41,302 nt of DNA, taken from Vulcanimicrobiota bacterium (lineage in GTDB: Bacteria > Vulcanimicrobiota > Vulcanimicrobiia > Eremiobacterales > Eremiobacteraceae). The position numbers and the translations under genes were made by a program. Below the pieces are notes generated by a model. That model saw only the letters and a list, made by a program, of their open reading frames with translations. It had not been told where the DNA came from and searched no databases. Shown here one piece after another: positions 7,494 through 17,666 of this stretch. The DNA is taken from assembly GCA_019235715.1 (NCBI GenBank), contig JAFAKE010000045.1:1-41302 (forward strand), in the 5' to 3' direction. Every line of letters begins with the position of its first letter. Positions within the stretch are counted from its first letter, which is position 1.

Positions 7494-8282
7494 TCGTCCA
7501 TCATCTCGATGAAAGAGCTGCTCGAAGCGGGCGTGCATTTCGGGCATCAGACGCGCCGTTGGAATCCAAAGATGGCCAAGTACATCTTCCAAGAGCGCAA
7601 CGGCATCTATATCATCGATCTGCAAAAGACCGTGCTGAAGCTGCGCGAAGTCTACGGTGTCGTCAGGGAGATGTCGCGCCAGGGCAAAGTGTTCTTGTTC
7701 GTCGGCACCAAGAAGCAAGCGCAAGAAGCGGTCAAAGAGGAAGCCGAGCGTTCCGGCATGTTCTATGTCAATCAACGCTGGCTCGGCGGTACGCTGACGA
7801 ATTTCCAGACGATCCAAAAGCGCATTCAGCGTTTGCGCGAGTTGGAGCGTCAGCGCGACACCGGCGTCTTCGAGGTCCTGCCCAAGAAAGAAGTCGGTCT
7901 GCTTGAGGATGAGCTGCGCAAGCTCGATCGCTTCTTGGCCGGCATCAAGGACATGCCGAAACTGCCCGACGCCGTGTTCGTGGTTGATCCGCGCAAAGAG
8001 CGTATCGCAGTGCTGGAAGCAAGAAAGCTCAAGATCCCTATCATCGCCGTGATCGACACGAATTGCGATCCGGACGAGATCGATTACGCGATTCCAGGCA
8101 ACGATGATGCCATTCGCGCGGTGAAGTTGATGACGCGCAAGATCGCGGACGCCATTATCGAGGGCAAGACCGAAGCCGAGTCAGCGGCGTACATGGGCGA
8201 CGCGGCGGATGCGACAACGGGCGCACCCGCGGCGAGCGCGCCGGCGCCGACGGCGGAGGCGCCTTCGGCAACGCACGCATAA
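7491..8282 (+). CDS. rpsB: 30S ribosomal protein S2
   Basis: This 263-residue S2 protein binds the small subunit near S1 and S3. Family-defining segments are [62 protein letters not shown] and PDAVFVVDP, followed by [11 protein letters not shown]. The C-terminus carries an Ala/Pro/Thr-rich tail of about 40 residues, longer than in many S2 proteins. TTG at 7491 is chosen because it gives the standard S2 N-terminus ([14 protein letters not shown]) and has AGAAGG at the right distance. An earlier GTG-type extension to 7419 would place the structured leader inside the gene. It is the first gene of the rpsB-tsf-pyrH-frr order. Confidence 0.97.
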   Translation: MSSIISMKELLEAGVHFGHQTRRWNPKMAKYIFQERNGIYIIDLQKTVLKLREVYGVVREMSRQGKVFLFVGTKKQAQEAVKEEAERSGMFYVNQRWLGGTLTNFQTIQKRIQRLRELERQRDTGVFEVLPKKEVGLLEDELRKLDRFLAGIKDMPKLPDAVFVVDPRKERIAVLEARKLKIPIIAVIDTNCDPDEIDYAIPGNDDAIRAVKLMTRKIADAIIEGKTEAESAAYMGDAADATTGAPAASAPAPTAEAPSATHA

Positions 8283-8300
8283 ACGCGCGAACCCACTTCG

Positions 8301-8322
8301 CGGTCGCGTGATTGCGACCGCT
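8301..8322 (+). promoter_or_regulatory. rpsB-tsf intercistronic hairpin
   Basis: GCGGTCGC (8301-8308) and GCGACCGC (8315-8322) form a perfect 8-bp stem with a 6-base loop, followed by TTGATTCA. The T-tract is poor, so this is more likely a partial terminator or RNA-processing/stability hairpin that lowers tsf relative to rpsB than a full stop. The remainder of the 106-base gap holds no gene. Confidence 0.5.
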
Positions 8323-8388
8323 TGATTCAACGCGCCCTCACTGCGTCGCACAGAGAGGGAACGACTTCAGTACGAGGAAACGGGACAC

Positions 8389-10252
<1,864 letters not shown>

Positions 10253-10256
<4 letters not shown>

Positions 10257-10501
10257 TCGCCGGCGTGCCACAGGCGGCCGGTTCGTCCGCGCCGTTCCAT
10301 GAAGAGTTGATCAATCTGCCGTACGCGCAGGCACGCGAGCGCCTGCTCGACGCCGGCCAGCACAGCGGCGATTTATTCGTGCGCGTGCTCGCGCCGCCGC
10401 AGCCGAGCATCGGCGTCGGCGAATTGCGCGTCGCGCGCGCCACACCCGTCGAGGGCGGTCTCGAATTGCTCCTCACATATTCGGATTTCATCCGGCCATG
10501 A
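10253..10501 (+). CDS. Small PASTA-like protein between frr and cdsA
   Basis: This 82-residue protein is linked on both sides by 4-base overlaps (GTGA with frr, ATGA with cdsA), and GGAGG lies just before the GTG. It has no signal peptide or membrane segment. The segment LINLPYAQARERLLDAGQHS, then VRVLAPP, then GELRVARATPVEGGLELLLT follows the helix-strand-strand pattern of a PASTA domain (LxxAxxxLxxxG followed by VxxxxPxxG). Direct family assignment is uncertain. PASTA domains bind muropeptides or beta-lactams when exported, yet this one seems cytoplasmic unless it is carried by another route. In many bacteria uppS occupies this exact position, so the gene may have replaced it. Function is unknown. 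Confidence 0.75.
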
Positions 10502-11352
10502 ACGCGACGGTCGCGACCGGCGCCCGGGCAGCCGGCGAGCGCCTGCGTCAGGAGCTGTCGCTCAAGCGCGTGGGCATCGGCCTGCTCGTGGCGGCGATCG
10601 GCATCGGCTGTGTCTTCGCGCGTCCGCTGTTCGGCCTCTTGATCCTGGTGATCGCGCTGTTGAGCGTGGTCGAATTCGCGCGGCTTACGCAGCGCGCCGG
10701 CGCCGCGGCGTCGTTGTGGGTCGCGATTCCCGCGGTCGCGGGCTACATCATCGAGACGTACTTCAACTTGCGCTTCGAGCCCGGAATGGTCGTCGTCATC
10801 GTCATCGCTGCGATGATCGCCGCGCTTGCCGGCGGCGTCGACCGCTTTGCGTTCCGCTGGGGCATGACAGTCATCGCGGCGCTCTATCTCGGCAAGATCG
10901 CATCCTATCTGGTCGCCTTGCGCGGCATCAGCCACGGCGGGGGTGCCTACACGCTGTGGCTCATCATCATCGTGGCGCTGACCGACATCGCGGGCATGAT
11001 CGTCGGGTTGCAGTTCGGGCGCACGCCGCTCGCGCCGCGCATCTCACCGGGCAAGACTTGGGAAGGCGCGATCGCGGCGTTCCTCGTCGCCACTGGTGCG
11101 GGCACGCTGCTCGGGCTCATTCCGGCGGTCGGAGCGCCCTGGTATCTCGGCATGACCTTCGCCGGCAGCATATCGATCGCGGCGCAGCTCGGCGATCTCG
11201 TCGAGTCCGCGCTCAAGCGCAACGCCCAGGTCAAGGACTCCGGCGGCCTCATCATCGGCCACGGCGGCGTCTTCGATCGGTTCGATTCGTATTTCTTGGC
11301 CGGCGTCGTCGGCTACGCTATCCTGCTATGGTTCGGCCGCGTCGCGGCCTGA
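10498..11352 (+). CDS. cdsA: Phosphatidate cytidylyltransferase
   Basis: This 284-residue integral membrane enzyme makes CDP-diacylglycerol from phosphatidic acid and CTP, the branch point for phospholipids. Seven to eight hydrophobic segments are visible. The diagnostic C-terminal signature is intact: VKDSGGLIIGHGGVFDRFDS, preceded by GDLVESALKRNAQ and by the SPGKTWEGAIAAF loop. A cytosolic N-terminal stretch of about 25 residues precedes the first segment. The ATG at 10498 overlaps the upstream stop. The following dxr starts four bases after this stop. Confidence 0.96.
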   Translation: MNATVATGARAAGERLRQELSLKRVGIGLLVAAIGIGCVFARPLFGLLILVIALLSVVEFARLTQRAGAAASLWVAIPAVAGYIIETYFNLRFEPGMVVVIVIAAMIAALAGGVDRFAFRWGMTVIAALYLGKIASYLVALRGISHGGGAYTLWLIIIVALTDIAGMIVGLQFGRTPLAPRISPGKTWEGAIAAFLVATGAGTLLGLIPAVGAPWYLGMTFAGSISIAAQLGDLVESALKRNAQVKDSGGLIIGHGGVFDRFDSYFLAGVVGYAILLWFGRVAA

Positions 11353-11356
11353 TCAG

Positions 11357-12544
11357 ATGAAGCGCGTTTCCATACTCGGCTCGACCGGCTCGATCGGCAC
11401 GCAAGCGCTCGACGTCGTCAGTGCACATCCGGGCGAATTCCAAGTCACCGCGCTGGCCGCGCGCGCGAACGTCGCGCGCCTCGCCGAACAGGCGAACCGC
11501 TTCAAACCATCGGTCTTATCGATCGGGTCGCCGGAGCTGATGGAACCGCTGTTCGCAGCGTTGCGGTACGAGCCGCGCTCCATCGGCCATGGGATCGCAG
11601 GATTGCGCCAAGCCGCTGGGCCGCCGGCCGACGTCGTGCTCGCGGCGACTGACGGCATGGCCGCGCTTGAAGCCGTCACCGATGCGATCGACCGCGGCAT
11701 CACGGTCGCGCTCGCCAACAAAGAGCTCGCCGTGGCAGCGGGCGAAGCGCTGTTCGCACGCGCGCATGCGTCGGGAGCGCGCATCATGCCGGTGGACTCA
11801 GAGCACAGCGCCGTGTTCCAGTGCTTGCTCGGCGAACGCAAAATCGACATCGCGCGGATCGTGCTCACCGCCAGCGGGGGACCCTTGGCCGATCTGGCCC
11901 TCGAACAGATGCGCGACGTGACGCCTGCGCAGGCGCTCGCGCATCCGACCTGGGCGATGGGCGCGAAGAATTCGCTCGACTCAGCCACGATGATGAACAA
12001 AGGCCTCGAGGCGATCGAAGCGAGCCGCTTTTTCGATCTTGCGCCCGAACAGATCGAGATCGTGATCCATCGCCAGAGCGTCGCGCACGCATTCGTCATC
12101 TTCCGCGACGGCAGCGTCAAGGCGCAACTCGCCGCGCCCGATATGCGTCTGCCCATCGGCTATGCGTTGTCATATCCGCAACGTTTGGGCGGCGCCGACA
12201 CCGCTGCGACGCGGGCTGCGCTCGCACTCGACGGCGCACCCGCACGCTTGACGTTTGAACCTGTTGACGAGCGCCGTTTTCCGGCGGTCGCGTTGTGCTA
12301 TCGCGCACTGCGCGCAGGCGGGACGCATCCGGCCGTGCTGTCGGCCGCGAACGAAGAGGCAGGACGCGCCTTTTTGCAAGGGAAAATCAAGTACCCGGAC
12401 ATCAGCGCCCTTGTCGAGCGCGCGCTTGAGGCCCACGCGCCAAATCCCGCGACGCTGGACGCCGTTCGCATCGCCGACGCGTGGGCGCGCGCGACGACGC
12501 TCGCAGCCATAGATAAAGGAAAGAACGCGTTATCTACGCCCTGA
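11357..12544 (+). CDS. dxr: 1-deoxy-D-xylulose 5-phosphate reductoisomerase
   Basis: This 395-residue NADPH enzyme turns DXP into MEP, the first committed step of the MEP isoprenoid route. The nucleotide loop GSTGSIG lies at 8-14 and NKE at 121-123. The metal ligands Asp 147 and Glu 149 are in VDSEHSA and Glu 218 in MNKGLEAIEA. The substrate loop ASGGPLAD is at 172-179, and HPTWAMG follows. All catalytic residues expected for the family are present. ispG, two genes further on, serves the same pathway, so precursor supply for undecaprenyl phosphate is grouped with cdsA and rseP. Confidence 0.97.
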   Translation: MKRVSILGSTGSIGTQALDVVSAHPGEFQVTALAARANVARLAEQANRFKPSVLSIGSPELMEPLFAALRYEPRSIGHGIAGLRQAAGPPADVVLAATDGMAALEAVTDAIDRGITVALANKELAVAAGEALFARAHASGARIMPVDSEHSAVFQCLLGERKIDIARIVLTASGGPLADLALEQMRDVTPAQALAHPTWAMGAKNSLDSATMMNKGLEAIEASRFFDLAPEQIEIVIHRQSVAHAFVIFRDGSVKAQLAAPDMRLPIGYALSYPQRLGGADTAATRAALALDGAPARLTFEPVDERRFPAVALCYRALRAGGTHPAVLSAANEEAGRAFLQGKIKYPDISALVERALEAHAPNPATLDAVRIADAWARATTLAAIDKGKNALSTP

Positions 12545-12576
12545 TCTCACTTCCGACGCCCGCGACGCTCGGCCAG

Positions 12577-13620
12577 GTGGCGCTCTTCCTGGTCGTCCTC
12601 GGCGTCCTGATCATCTTCCACGAGTTCGGCCACTTCATTTTCGCCAAGCGCTTCGGCGTGCGCGTGAGCAATTTCGCCGTCGGCTTCGGTCCGACGATCG
12701 CGAAATGGACGCGCGGTGAGACGACCTATCGCCTGAACCTGTTGCCGCTTGGCGGCTATTGCCAGATGGTGGGTGAGGATCAGGCGGACGACGGCAGCGC
12801 CGATCCCGGCAACTTCCAGCACCATCCACTGTGGCAGCGGTTCATCATCATCCTCGCGGGACCGGTGTTCAACCTCGTGCTGGCGGTGGCCATCGCAGCG
12901 GGCATCGCCTCATCGGTCGGTATCGCAGTGGGTCCGACGAACGTCGTCGAGATCGTGGAAAGCGGTTCGCCCGCCGCCCTCGCGCAGTTGCAGCCCGGCG
13001 ACGAGATCGAAACCGTGAACGGCGTCGCCTTTAAGAGCGGGCAGGAGCTGGTCGACTATATCCATGCACGTCCCGAGCAAGTGCTCGACGTCGGCATCAA
13101 ACGCGGCGGACAAGTCGTCACGCAGCGTATCCGCACCGAGAAGAAGTCTGCTCCCGACGGCACGACGTACGGCGCGCTCGGTTTTCTCCCGCGGCAAGAG
13201 ATGCAGCGCCGCGCGCTCGGCCCTGCCCTCGTCTGGGGAGTGACGAGCACGGCGACGTTCCTGTGGATCAACGCCACCGGCTTGATCACCGTGTTCAGCC
13301 ATCACGACATATCGGGCTTGACGGGACCGGTCGGCATCTACCGGGTGTTCACGCAAGCAGAGCAAGTCGGCTGGGTGCAAGCGCTCACGCTCGTCGGCGA
13401 GATCTCAGCGCTGCTCGGGTTCTTCAATCTGCTGCCGGTGCCGGCGCTCGACGGCGGCCGCCTGATATTCCTGTTCGTCGAGTTCGTGCGCGGCAGGCCG
13501 GTCGATCCGGAAAAAGAGGGCCTCGTGCATCTCACGGGTTTTGCGCTGCTGATGATGCTGGTGCTTTTCGTCACCTATCACGACATCGCGATGTGGGTCA
13601 GCGGCAAAGGAGGCCTATGA
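12577..13620 (+). CDS. rseP: Site-2 zinc metalloprotease RseP
   Basis: This intramembrane protease cleaves anti-sigma factors and leftover signal peptides. The zinc motif HEFGH is at 15-19 in the first membrane helix, one PDZ domain covers about 117-185 (VVEIVESGSPAALAQLQPGD), and the second active-site motif LDGGR is at 291-295. A last membrane helix follows. The GTG at 12577 gives 347 residues, but it lacks a ribosome site and leaves the first helix short. The frame is open back to 12517, and AAAGGAAAG (12515-12523) overlaps the end of dxr; a start near ATC 12532 or CTG 12541 would give a more normal N-terminus. The 3' end shares ATGA with ispG. Confidence 0.93.
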   Translation: MALFLVVLGVLIIFHEFGHFIFAKRFGVRVSNFAVGFGPTIAKWTRGETTYRLNLLPLGGYCQMVGEDQADDGSADPGNFQHHPLWQRFIIILAGPVFNLVLAVAIAAGIASSVGIAVGPTNVVEIVESGSPAALAQLQPGDEIETVNGVAFKSGQELVDYIHARPEQVLDVGIKRGGQVVTQRIRTEKKSAPDGTTYGALGFLPRQEMQRRALGPALVWGVTSTATFLWINATGLITVFSHHDISGLTGPVGIYRVFTQAEQVGWVQALTLVGEISALLGFFNLLPVPALDGGRLIFLFVEFVRGRPVDPEKEGLVHLTGFALLMMLVLFVTYHDIAMWVSGKGGL

Positions 13621-14759
13621 CCGAGCTGCCTCAGGTTCCCGACTGGTCGGGCGTCACCGAACGCGTTCCCGCTCCGCCGCCTTTGCCGGCGCGGCGCACG
13701 ACGCGCGCGGTCAAAGTCGGGTCGGTGACGATCGGCGGCGGCGCTCCCATCTCCGTGCAGTCGATGACGACGACGAAGACCGATGACTGGGCTGCGACGC
13801 TGGAGCAGGTGCACCAGCTCGCCGAAGCCGGCTGCGAAATCGTGCGCATCTCGGTGCCCGACGCGAAGGCGGCTGCCGCATGCAAGAAGATCAAAGACGG
13901 GTCACCGGTGCCGCTGGTCGCCGACATCCATTTCGATCACCGTTACGCGCTTGCGGCGATCGATGCGGGCTGGGATAAGCTGCGCCTCAATCCCGGCAAC
14001 ATCCGCGACGCAGCAAAGGTGCGCGAGGTGGTGAGCGCGGCACAGGCGCGCGGCATGCCGATCCGCATCGGCGTGAACTTGGGTTCGCTCGCGCCCGACA
14101 TCATCGCGCGCTACGGGCGCACCCCCGCGGGCATGGTCGAGTCGGCGTTGCGCCATATCCGCATCCTCGAGGAGCTCGATTTTCGCGACATCGTCGTGTC
14201 GCTCAAGGCGCACGACGTGCGCGTCACCGTCGCCGCGTATCGCGAGATGGCCAAACACGTCGATTACCCGTTTCATCTCGGCATCACCGAAGCAGGCACG
14301 ACGCGCACCGGCACGGTCAAGAGCAGCGTCGGTCTGGGCATGCTGCTCGCCGAGGGCATCGGCGACACCATCCGCGTGTCGCTCGCAGCCGATCCGGTTG
14401 ACGAAGTCCCCGTGTGCTGGGAGATCCTTAAGTCCCTCGGCCTGCGCGAACGCGGCGTCGAGATCACCGCGTGTCCATCGTGCGGACGCGTGCAAGTCGA
14501 CATCTTGCGCCTCGCCGACGCTGTTGAAAAGATCACTGCGGAGTACCGCGCGCCGGTCAAGGTCGCGGTCATGGGCTGCGCGGTCAACGGGCCGGGTGAA
14601 GCGAGCATGGCCGACGTCGGCATCGCCGGCGGCAAGGGAATGGGTTTGATCTACCGCGACGGCGTCAAAGTTCGTTCGCTGCCCGAAAGCGAGTTGCTCG
14701 ACGGCCTCCGCGAAGAAATCGAAAAGGTCATCGCCGAGCGCTATCCGCAATACCGCTAG
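13617..14759 (+). CDS. ispG: 4-hydroxy-3-methylbut-2-enyl diphosphate synthase
   Basis: This 380-residue 4Fe-4S enzyme converts MEcPP into HMBPP, the penultimate step of the MEP pathway. The TIM-barrel part has VTIGGGAPISVQSMTTTKT, VADIHFDHRYAL, KLRLNPGN and HLGITEAG. The cluster cysteines are 286 and 289 (CPSCGR) and 321 (GCAVNGPGEAS), with Glu 328 completing the site. GGAGG lies directly before the ATG at 13617, which overlaps the rseP stop. The frame is open to 13263, but that part lies within rseP and is Arg-rich. The gene ends five bases before a convergent small lipoprotein gene. Confidence 0.96.
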   Translation: MTELPQVPDWSGVTERVPAPPPLPARRTTRAVKVGSVTIGGGAPISVQSMTTTKTDDWAATLEQVHQLAEAGCEIVRISVPDAKAAAACKKIKDGSPVPLVADIHFDHRYALAAIDAGWDKLRLNPGNIRDAAKVREVVSAAQARGMPIRIGVNLGSLAPDIIARYGRTPAGMVESALRHIRILEELDFRDIVVSLKAHDVRVTVAAYREMAKHVDYPFHLGITEAGTTRTGTVKSSVGLGMLLAEGIGDTIRVSLAADPVDEVPVCWEILKSLGLRERGVEITACPSCGRVQVDILRLADAVEKITAEYRAPVKVAVMGCAVNGPGEASMADVGIAGGKGMGLIYRDGVKVRSLPESELLDGLREEIEKVIAERYPQYR

Positions 14760-14764
14760 TTAGC

Positions 14765-14929
14765 CTACATCGTGCCGGTGGGGTGCGGGGTCGGCGTCGG
14801 TGCGCCCATCATGCCGCCGCCTCCGTATGAACCGCTGCCTCCGCCGCCGTAGCCGGTGCATCCGGCTGCGAGCGCGATGGCGGCTGCGAGCAGCGCCGCA
14901 GCGCCGAGTTGCAGCATCCGGGTCTTCAT
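14765..14929 (-). CDS. Small Gly-rich lipoprotein
   Basis: This is a 54-residue predicted lipoprotein. The signal sequence MKTRMLQLGAAALLAAAIAL is followed by a lipobox ending LAAGC, and the mature peptide is only about 28 residues, made of Gly/Ser repeats (GYGGGGSGSYGGGG) and a Thr/Pro/His tail. Such tiny lipoproteins have no known enzymatic role and may coat the membrane or be structural. AAAGGA lies eight bases before the ATG at 14929. The frame is open upstream to 15016, but that part overlaps the start of proS and is not used. It is an isolated gene between convergent ispG and divergent proS. Confidence 0.75.
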   Translation of the reverse strand: MKTRMLQLGAAALLAAAIALAAGCTGYGGGGSGSYGGGGMMGAPTPTPHPTGTM

Positions 14930-14962
14930 GGCTGTGTCCTTTCGCGCGCTCCTGCAAGCACG

Positions 14963-14989
14963 AGCATACCCGCGCGACGTGAGCGTCAA
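14963..14989 (-). promoter_or_regulatory. Possible promoter of the small lipoprotein gene
   Basis: On the minus strand, TTGACG (14984-14989) and TATGCT (14963-14968) resemble -35 and -10 boxes. The spacer is only 15 bases, shorter than usual, so this is a weak call. Transcription would begin about 20-25 bases before the ribosome site of the lipoprotein gene. Confidence 0.35.
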
Positions 14990-15004
14990 CTGAAAAAACG
15001 TTAG

Positions 15005-16441
15005 GTGATGGAGCAAAAGAAACAGGTCAAGAGCATTCCGCCCAAAGCGGATGATCTCTCAGAATGGTATACGCAGGTCTGTCTGCGCGCGCAGTTGGTC
15101 GACTACACGCCGGTGCGCGGCTGCATCGCGCTGCGTCCGTACGGGTTTGCGCTGTGGGAGCTGATCCAAGCGGAGTTCGACCGGCGCTTCAAGGCGACAG
15201 GCCATAGCAACGCCTATTTTCCGCTGCTCATCCCCGAGAGTCTGCTCGTCAAGGAGGCCGAACACGTCGAAGGATTCGCGCCAGAAGTGGCGTGGGTGAC
15301 GCAAGGCGGCGGCGAGGAGCTGACCGAGCGCCTCGCGATTCGCCCGACGTCAGAGGCGATCATCGGCACGATGTACTCACGCTGGATCCAATCGCATCGC
15401 GACTTGCCGGTCCTGATCAACCAGTGGTGTAACGTCATGCGCTGGGAGAAAGCGACGCGGCCCTTTCTGCGCACGCTGGAATTCCTGTGGCAGGAAGGGC
15501 ACACCGTTCATGCGAGCGAGGCCGAGGCGGCCGAAGAAGTGCAGCGCATGCTCGAGATCTATCGCGAGGTCGCCGAGGACGTGCTCGCGCTGCCGGTCAT
15601 CAAAGGCCGCAAGAGCGAGAACGAAAAATTTGCGGGAGCGGCGGCGACCTACGCGATCGAGGCGCTCATGCCCGATGGCAAGGCGCTGCAGGCCGGCACG
15701 TCGCACGAGTTCGGCCAGAATTTCTCCAAGGCATACGACATCACGTTCACCGACGTCGATGAGAAGGTGAAACACGCGTACACGACATCGTGGGGCGTTT
15801 CGTGGCGCATCATCGGCGGCCTGATCATGGCGCACGGCGACGATCGCGGGCTGGTGTTGCCACCGGCAGTCGCGCCGCACCAAGTCGTGATCGTGCCGAT
15901 CGTCAAGACGGGTGATGAAACCGTGATGCCGGCTGCGCGCCGGCTGCGCGACGAGCTTTCCGAGACCGCTCGCGTGCTGCTCGACGACCGCGAGCAAAGC
16001 CCAGGCTGGAAATACAGCGAGTGGGAGATGCGCGGCGTACCGCTGCGCATCGAAATCGGGCCACGCGACGTCGCGCAAAACAGCGTGACCGTCGTGCGCC
16101 GGGATTTGCAAAGCAAGACCGCGGTGCCGCTGGGCGAGATCGCCGCGCGCGTACCCGCGCTGCTCGAGGAGATCCGCCGATCGATGTACGAGCGCGCGTC
16201 GGCGTGGCGCGCGGCGCACACGATCGAGGCCGCCGGTCACGACGAGTTCGTCGAGGCGCTCAAACGCCAGGACGGTTTTGTGCTGGCTCCCTGGTGCGAA
16301 CGGGCGGAGTGCGAGCTGGACATCAAGGCGGAGACGAGCGCCGTCACGCGCGTCATCGCCGGCCCGGCGCAGCCTGGACAAACCTGCGCGTACTGCGGCA
16401 AACCGGCACGCGTCACAGCGTATTTTGCGCGATCCTATTAG
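15005..16441 (+). CDS. proS: Prolyl-tRNA synthetase, archaeal/eukaryotic type
   Basis: This 478-residue class II synthetase charges tRNA-Pro. It lacks the editing insertion of the E. coli-type enzyme and has the short N-terminal YTQVCLRAQLVDYTPVRGCI segment of the archaeal/eukaryotic type. Class II motifs: ERLAIRPTSEAIIG, QWCNVMRWEKATRPFLRTLE (motif 2) and SWRIIGGLIMAHGDDRGLVL (motif 3). The C-terminal zinc domain holds CERAEC and CAYC as four metal ligands, and the chain ends FARSY with the C-terminal tyrosine typical of this type. The start is GTG 15005 or ATG 15008. The last 17 bases overlap the next gene when its TTG start is used. Confidence 0.97.
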   Translation: MMEQKKQVKSIPPKADDLSEWYTQVCLRAQLVDYTPVRGCIALRPYGFALWELIQAEFDRRFKATGHSNAYFPLLIPESLLVKEAEHVEGFAPEVAWVTQGGGEELTERLAIRPTSEAIIGTMYSRWIQSHRDLPVLINQWCNVMRWEKATRPFLRTLEFLWQEGHTVHASEAEAAEEVQRMLEIYREVAEDVLALPVIKGRKSENEKFAGAAATYAIEALMPDGKALQAGTSHEFGQNFSKAYDITFTDVDEKVKHAYTTSWGVSWRIIGGLIMAHGDDRGLVLPPAVAPHQVVIVPIVKTGDETVMPAARRLRDELSETARVLLDDREQSPGWKYSEWEMRGVPLRIEIGPRDVAQNSVTVVRRDLQSKTAVPLGEIAARVPALLEEIRRSMYERASAWRAAHTIEAAGHDEFVEALKRQDGFVLAPWCERAECELDIKAETSAVTRVIAGPAQPGQTCAYCGKPARVTAYFARSY

Positions 16442-17666
16442 GCTTTTCGCGCTCGTCGGCCTGACGCTGCTCGCGTTGCCGGCAGCGACACCCGCGCCAT
16501 CTGCGACAAACCGCACGATCGCCGCGATCCTCATGTACCACCACGTGTCGGACAGCGTGCGCCCCGGCCCGTATGGCCGTGCGCTCACAGTGCCGCCGGC
16601 GGATTTCGCGCGCCAGCTCGCGCTCTTGCGGCAAAGCGGCTGCGCGACGGTCACCGTCGACACGATCGTCGCCGACGTGCGCGCGGATGACGTGCACGGC
16701 TGCGAGATCGCGATCACCTTTGACGACGGCTACGATGACGCTGTCAGCGCGCAGCGCGAACTCGAAGCACAGGCTGACACAGCGACGCTGTACGTGAGCA
16801 CGGGATTCGTCGGACAAGAGGGTCACATCAGCCGCGCACAGCTGCAGCAGCTCGTCATGGCGGGCGTGCAGATCGGAGCGCACACCATCCATCATCTCGA
16901 TCTGACCACGCTGCGCGACGCCGCTGCGCGAACGGAGATCGAAGGATCGCGCGCCGCCCTCGCGCGCTGGACTGGAGCGGAGGTGCACAGCTTCGCCTAT
17001 CCGGCTGGCCGCTCGGACACTCGCGTCGAATCGTTCGTCCGCGTTGCCGGGTTTCGCAACGCGGTGACGACGCAACCGGGCATGCTTTCAACAAGCGCTG
17101 TCAGCGCGAACGCGTATGCGCTGCCGCGCTATCGCGTCGAGCGCGCGAGCGGCGACGCGCTGCTCGCGCGCCTTGTCGCCGGCACTGGCCGCCACGGCAT
17201 GTCTGTCGACGAGCTGCGCACGATCGCACGCGAACGCAGTGAGGGGAACGACACAGCGCTTGCCGAACGCATCGGCGCCGCTCTTCTCGATGCGACATAT
17301 CCCGAACCGCTGCTGAAGGTCCGCGTGCTGCGCGTCGGCGACGCGGCGTTCGTGGGAATTACGCTGTCGGGCGTGAAGCTGCACGAGCGCGTCGATCGCG
17401 CACGTTTCACACGCGATGTCGCCGGCATGGTCGAGCGCGCGTTTGCGGCGCGTCTGGATGTCGCCGAAGTCGACGTCTGGGCCGTGAGCCCGTTGAACGC
17501 CGGGCCCCACGCGGATGTGTCGGGCGACTACGCGGTGCCGACGGCGCGTACGGTCTTTTCGGCGGCGGTCACACGCGCGCGCGCACTGGGTGCGGAGTCG
17601 CAGACGCAGATGTTGGGAACGATATACTGGGCACCTGGATTTCTGGAGGACGATCGCCGAGAATGA
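16425..17666 (+). CDS. Secreted CE4 polysaccharide deacetylase with extra C-terminal domain
   Basis: This is an exported deacetylase of the NodB/PgaB family, acting on N-acetyl groups of peptidoglycan or another envelope glycan. From the TTG at 16425 it has a signal sequence (LFALVGLTLLALPAATPAP). The catalytic motifs are TFDDGYDD (98-105), with Asp 100 and Asp 101, the metal pair His 153 and His 157 in GAHTIHH, and FAYPAGR (190-196). The domain ends near residue 275. About 130 residues remain (KVRVLRVGDAAFVGITLSGV and TRDVAGMVERAFAARLDVAE) that do not look like a CE4 fold. The frame opens earlier, inside proS; TTG 16425 is chosen because it gives a clean signal peptide, but no ribosome site is visible. 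It shares ATGA with the M16 peptidase gene. Confidence 0.88.
   Translation: MRDPIRLFALVGLTLLALPAATPAPSATNRTIAAILMYHHVSDSVRPGPYGRALTVPPADFARQLALLRQSGCATVTVDTIVADVRADDVHGCEIAITFDDGYDDAVSAQRELEAQADTATLYVSTGFVGQEGHISRAQLQQLVMAGVQIGAHTIHHLDLTTLRDAAARTEIEGSRAALARWTGAEVHSFAYPAGRSDTRVESFVRVAGFRNAVTTQPGMLSTSAVSANAYALPRYRVERASGDALLARLVAGTGRHGMSVDELRTIARERSEGNDTALAERIGAALLDATYPEPLLKVRVLRVGDAAFVGITLSGVKLHERVDRARFTRDVAGMVERAFAARLDVAEVDVWAVSPLNAGPHADVSGDYAVPTARTVFSAAVTRARALGAESQTQMLGTIYWAPGFLEDDRRE

Noticed and set aside
8301-8322. Full intrinsic terminator after rpsB
   Set aside because: The stem is good but the following TTGATTCA is not a T-tract, and tsf lies downstream in the same orientation.
13263-13616. 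N-terminal extension of ispG
   Set aside because: It is a shadow of rseP in another frame; GGAGG before ATG 13617 fixes the start.
13902-14750. Long minus-strand frame inside ispG
   Set aside because: It mirrors a complete, well-conserved ispG; high-GC genes commonly give such antisense frames.
15377-16717. 446-codon minus-strand frame over proS
   Set aside because: proS has full motifs on the plus strand; the antisense product is Arg/His/Ala-rich without domains.
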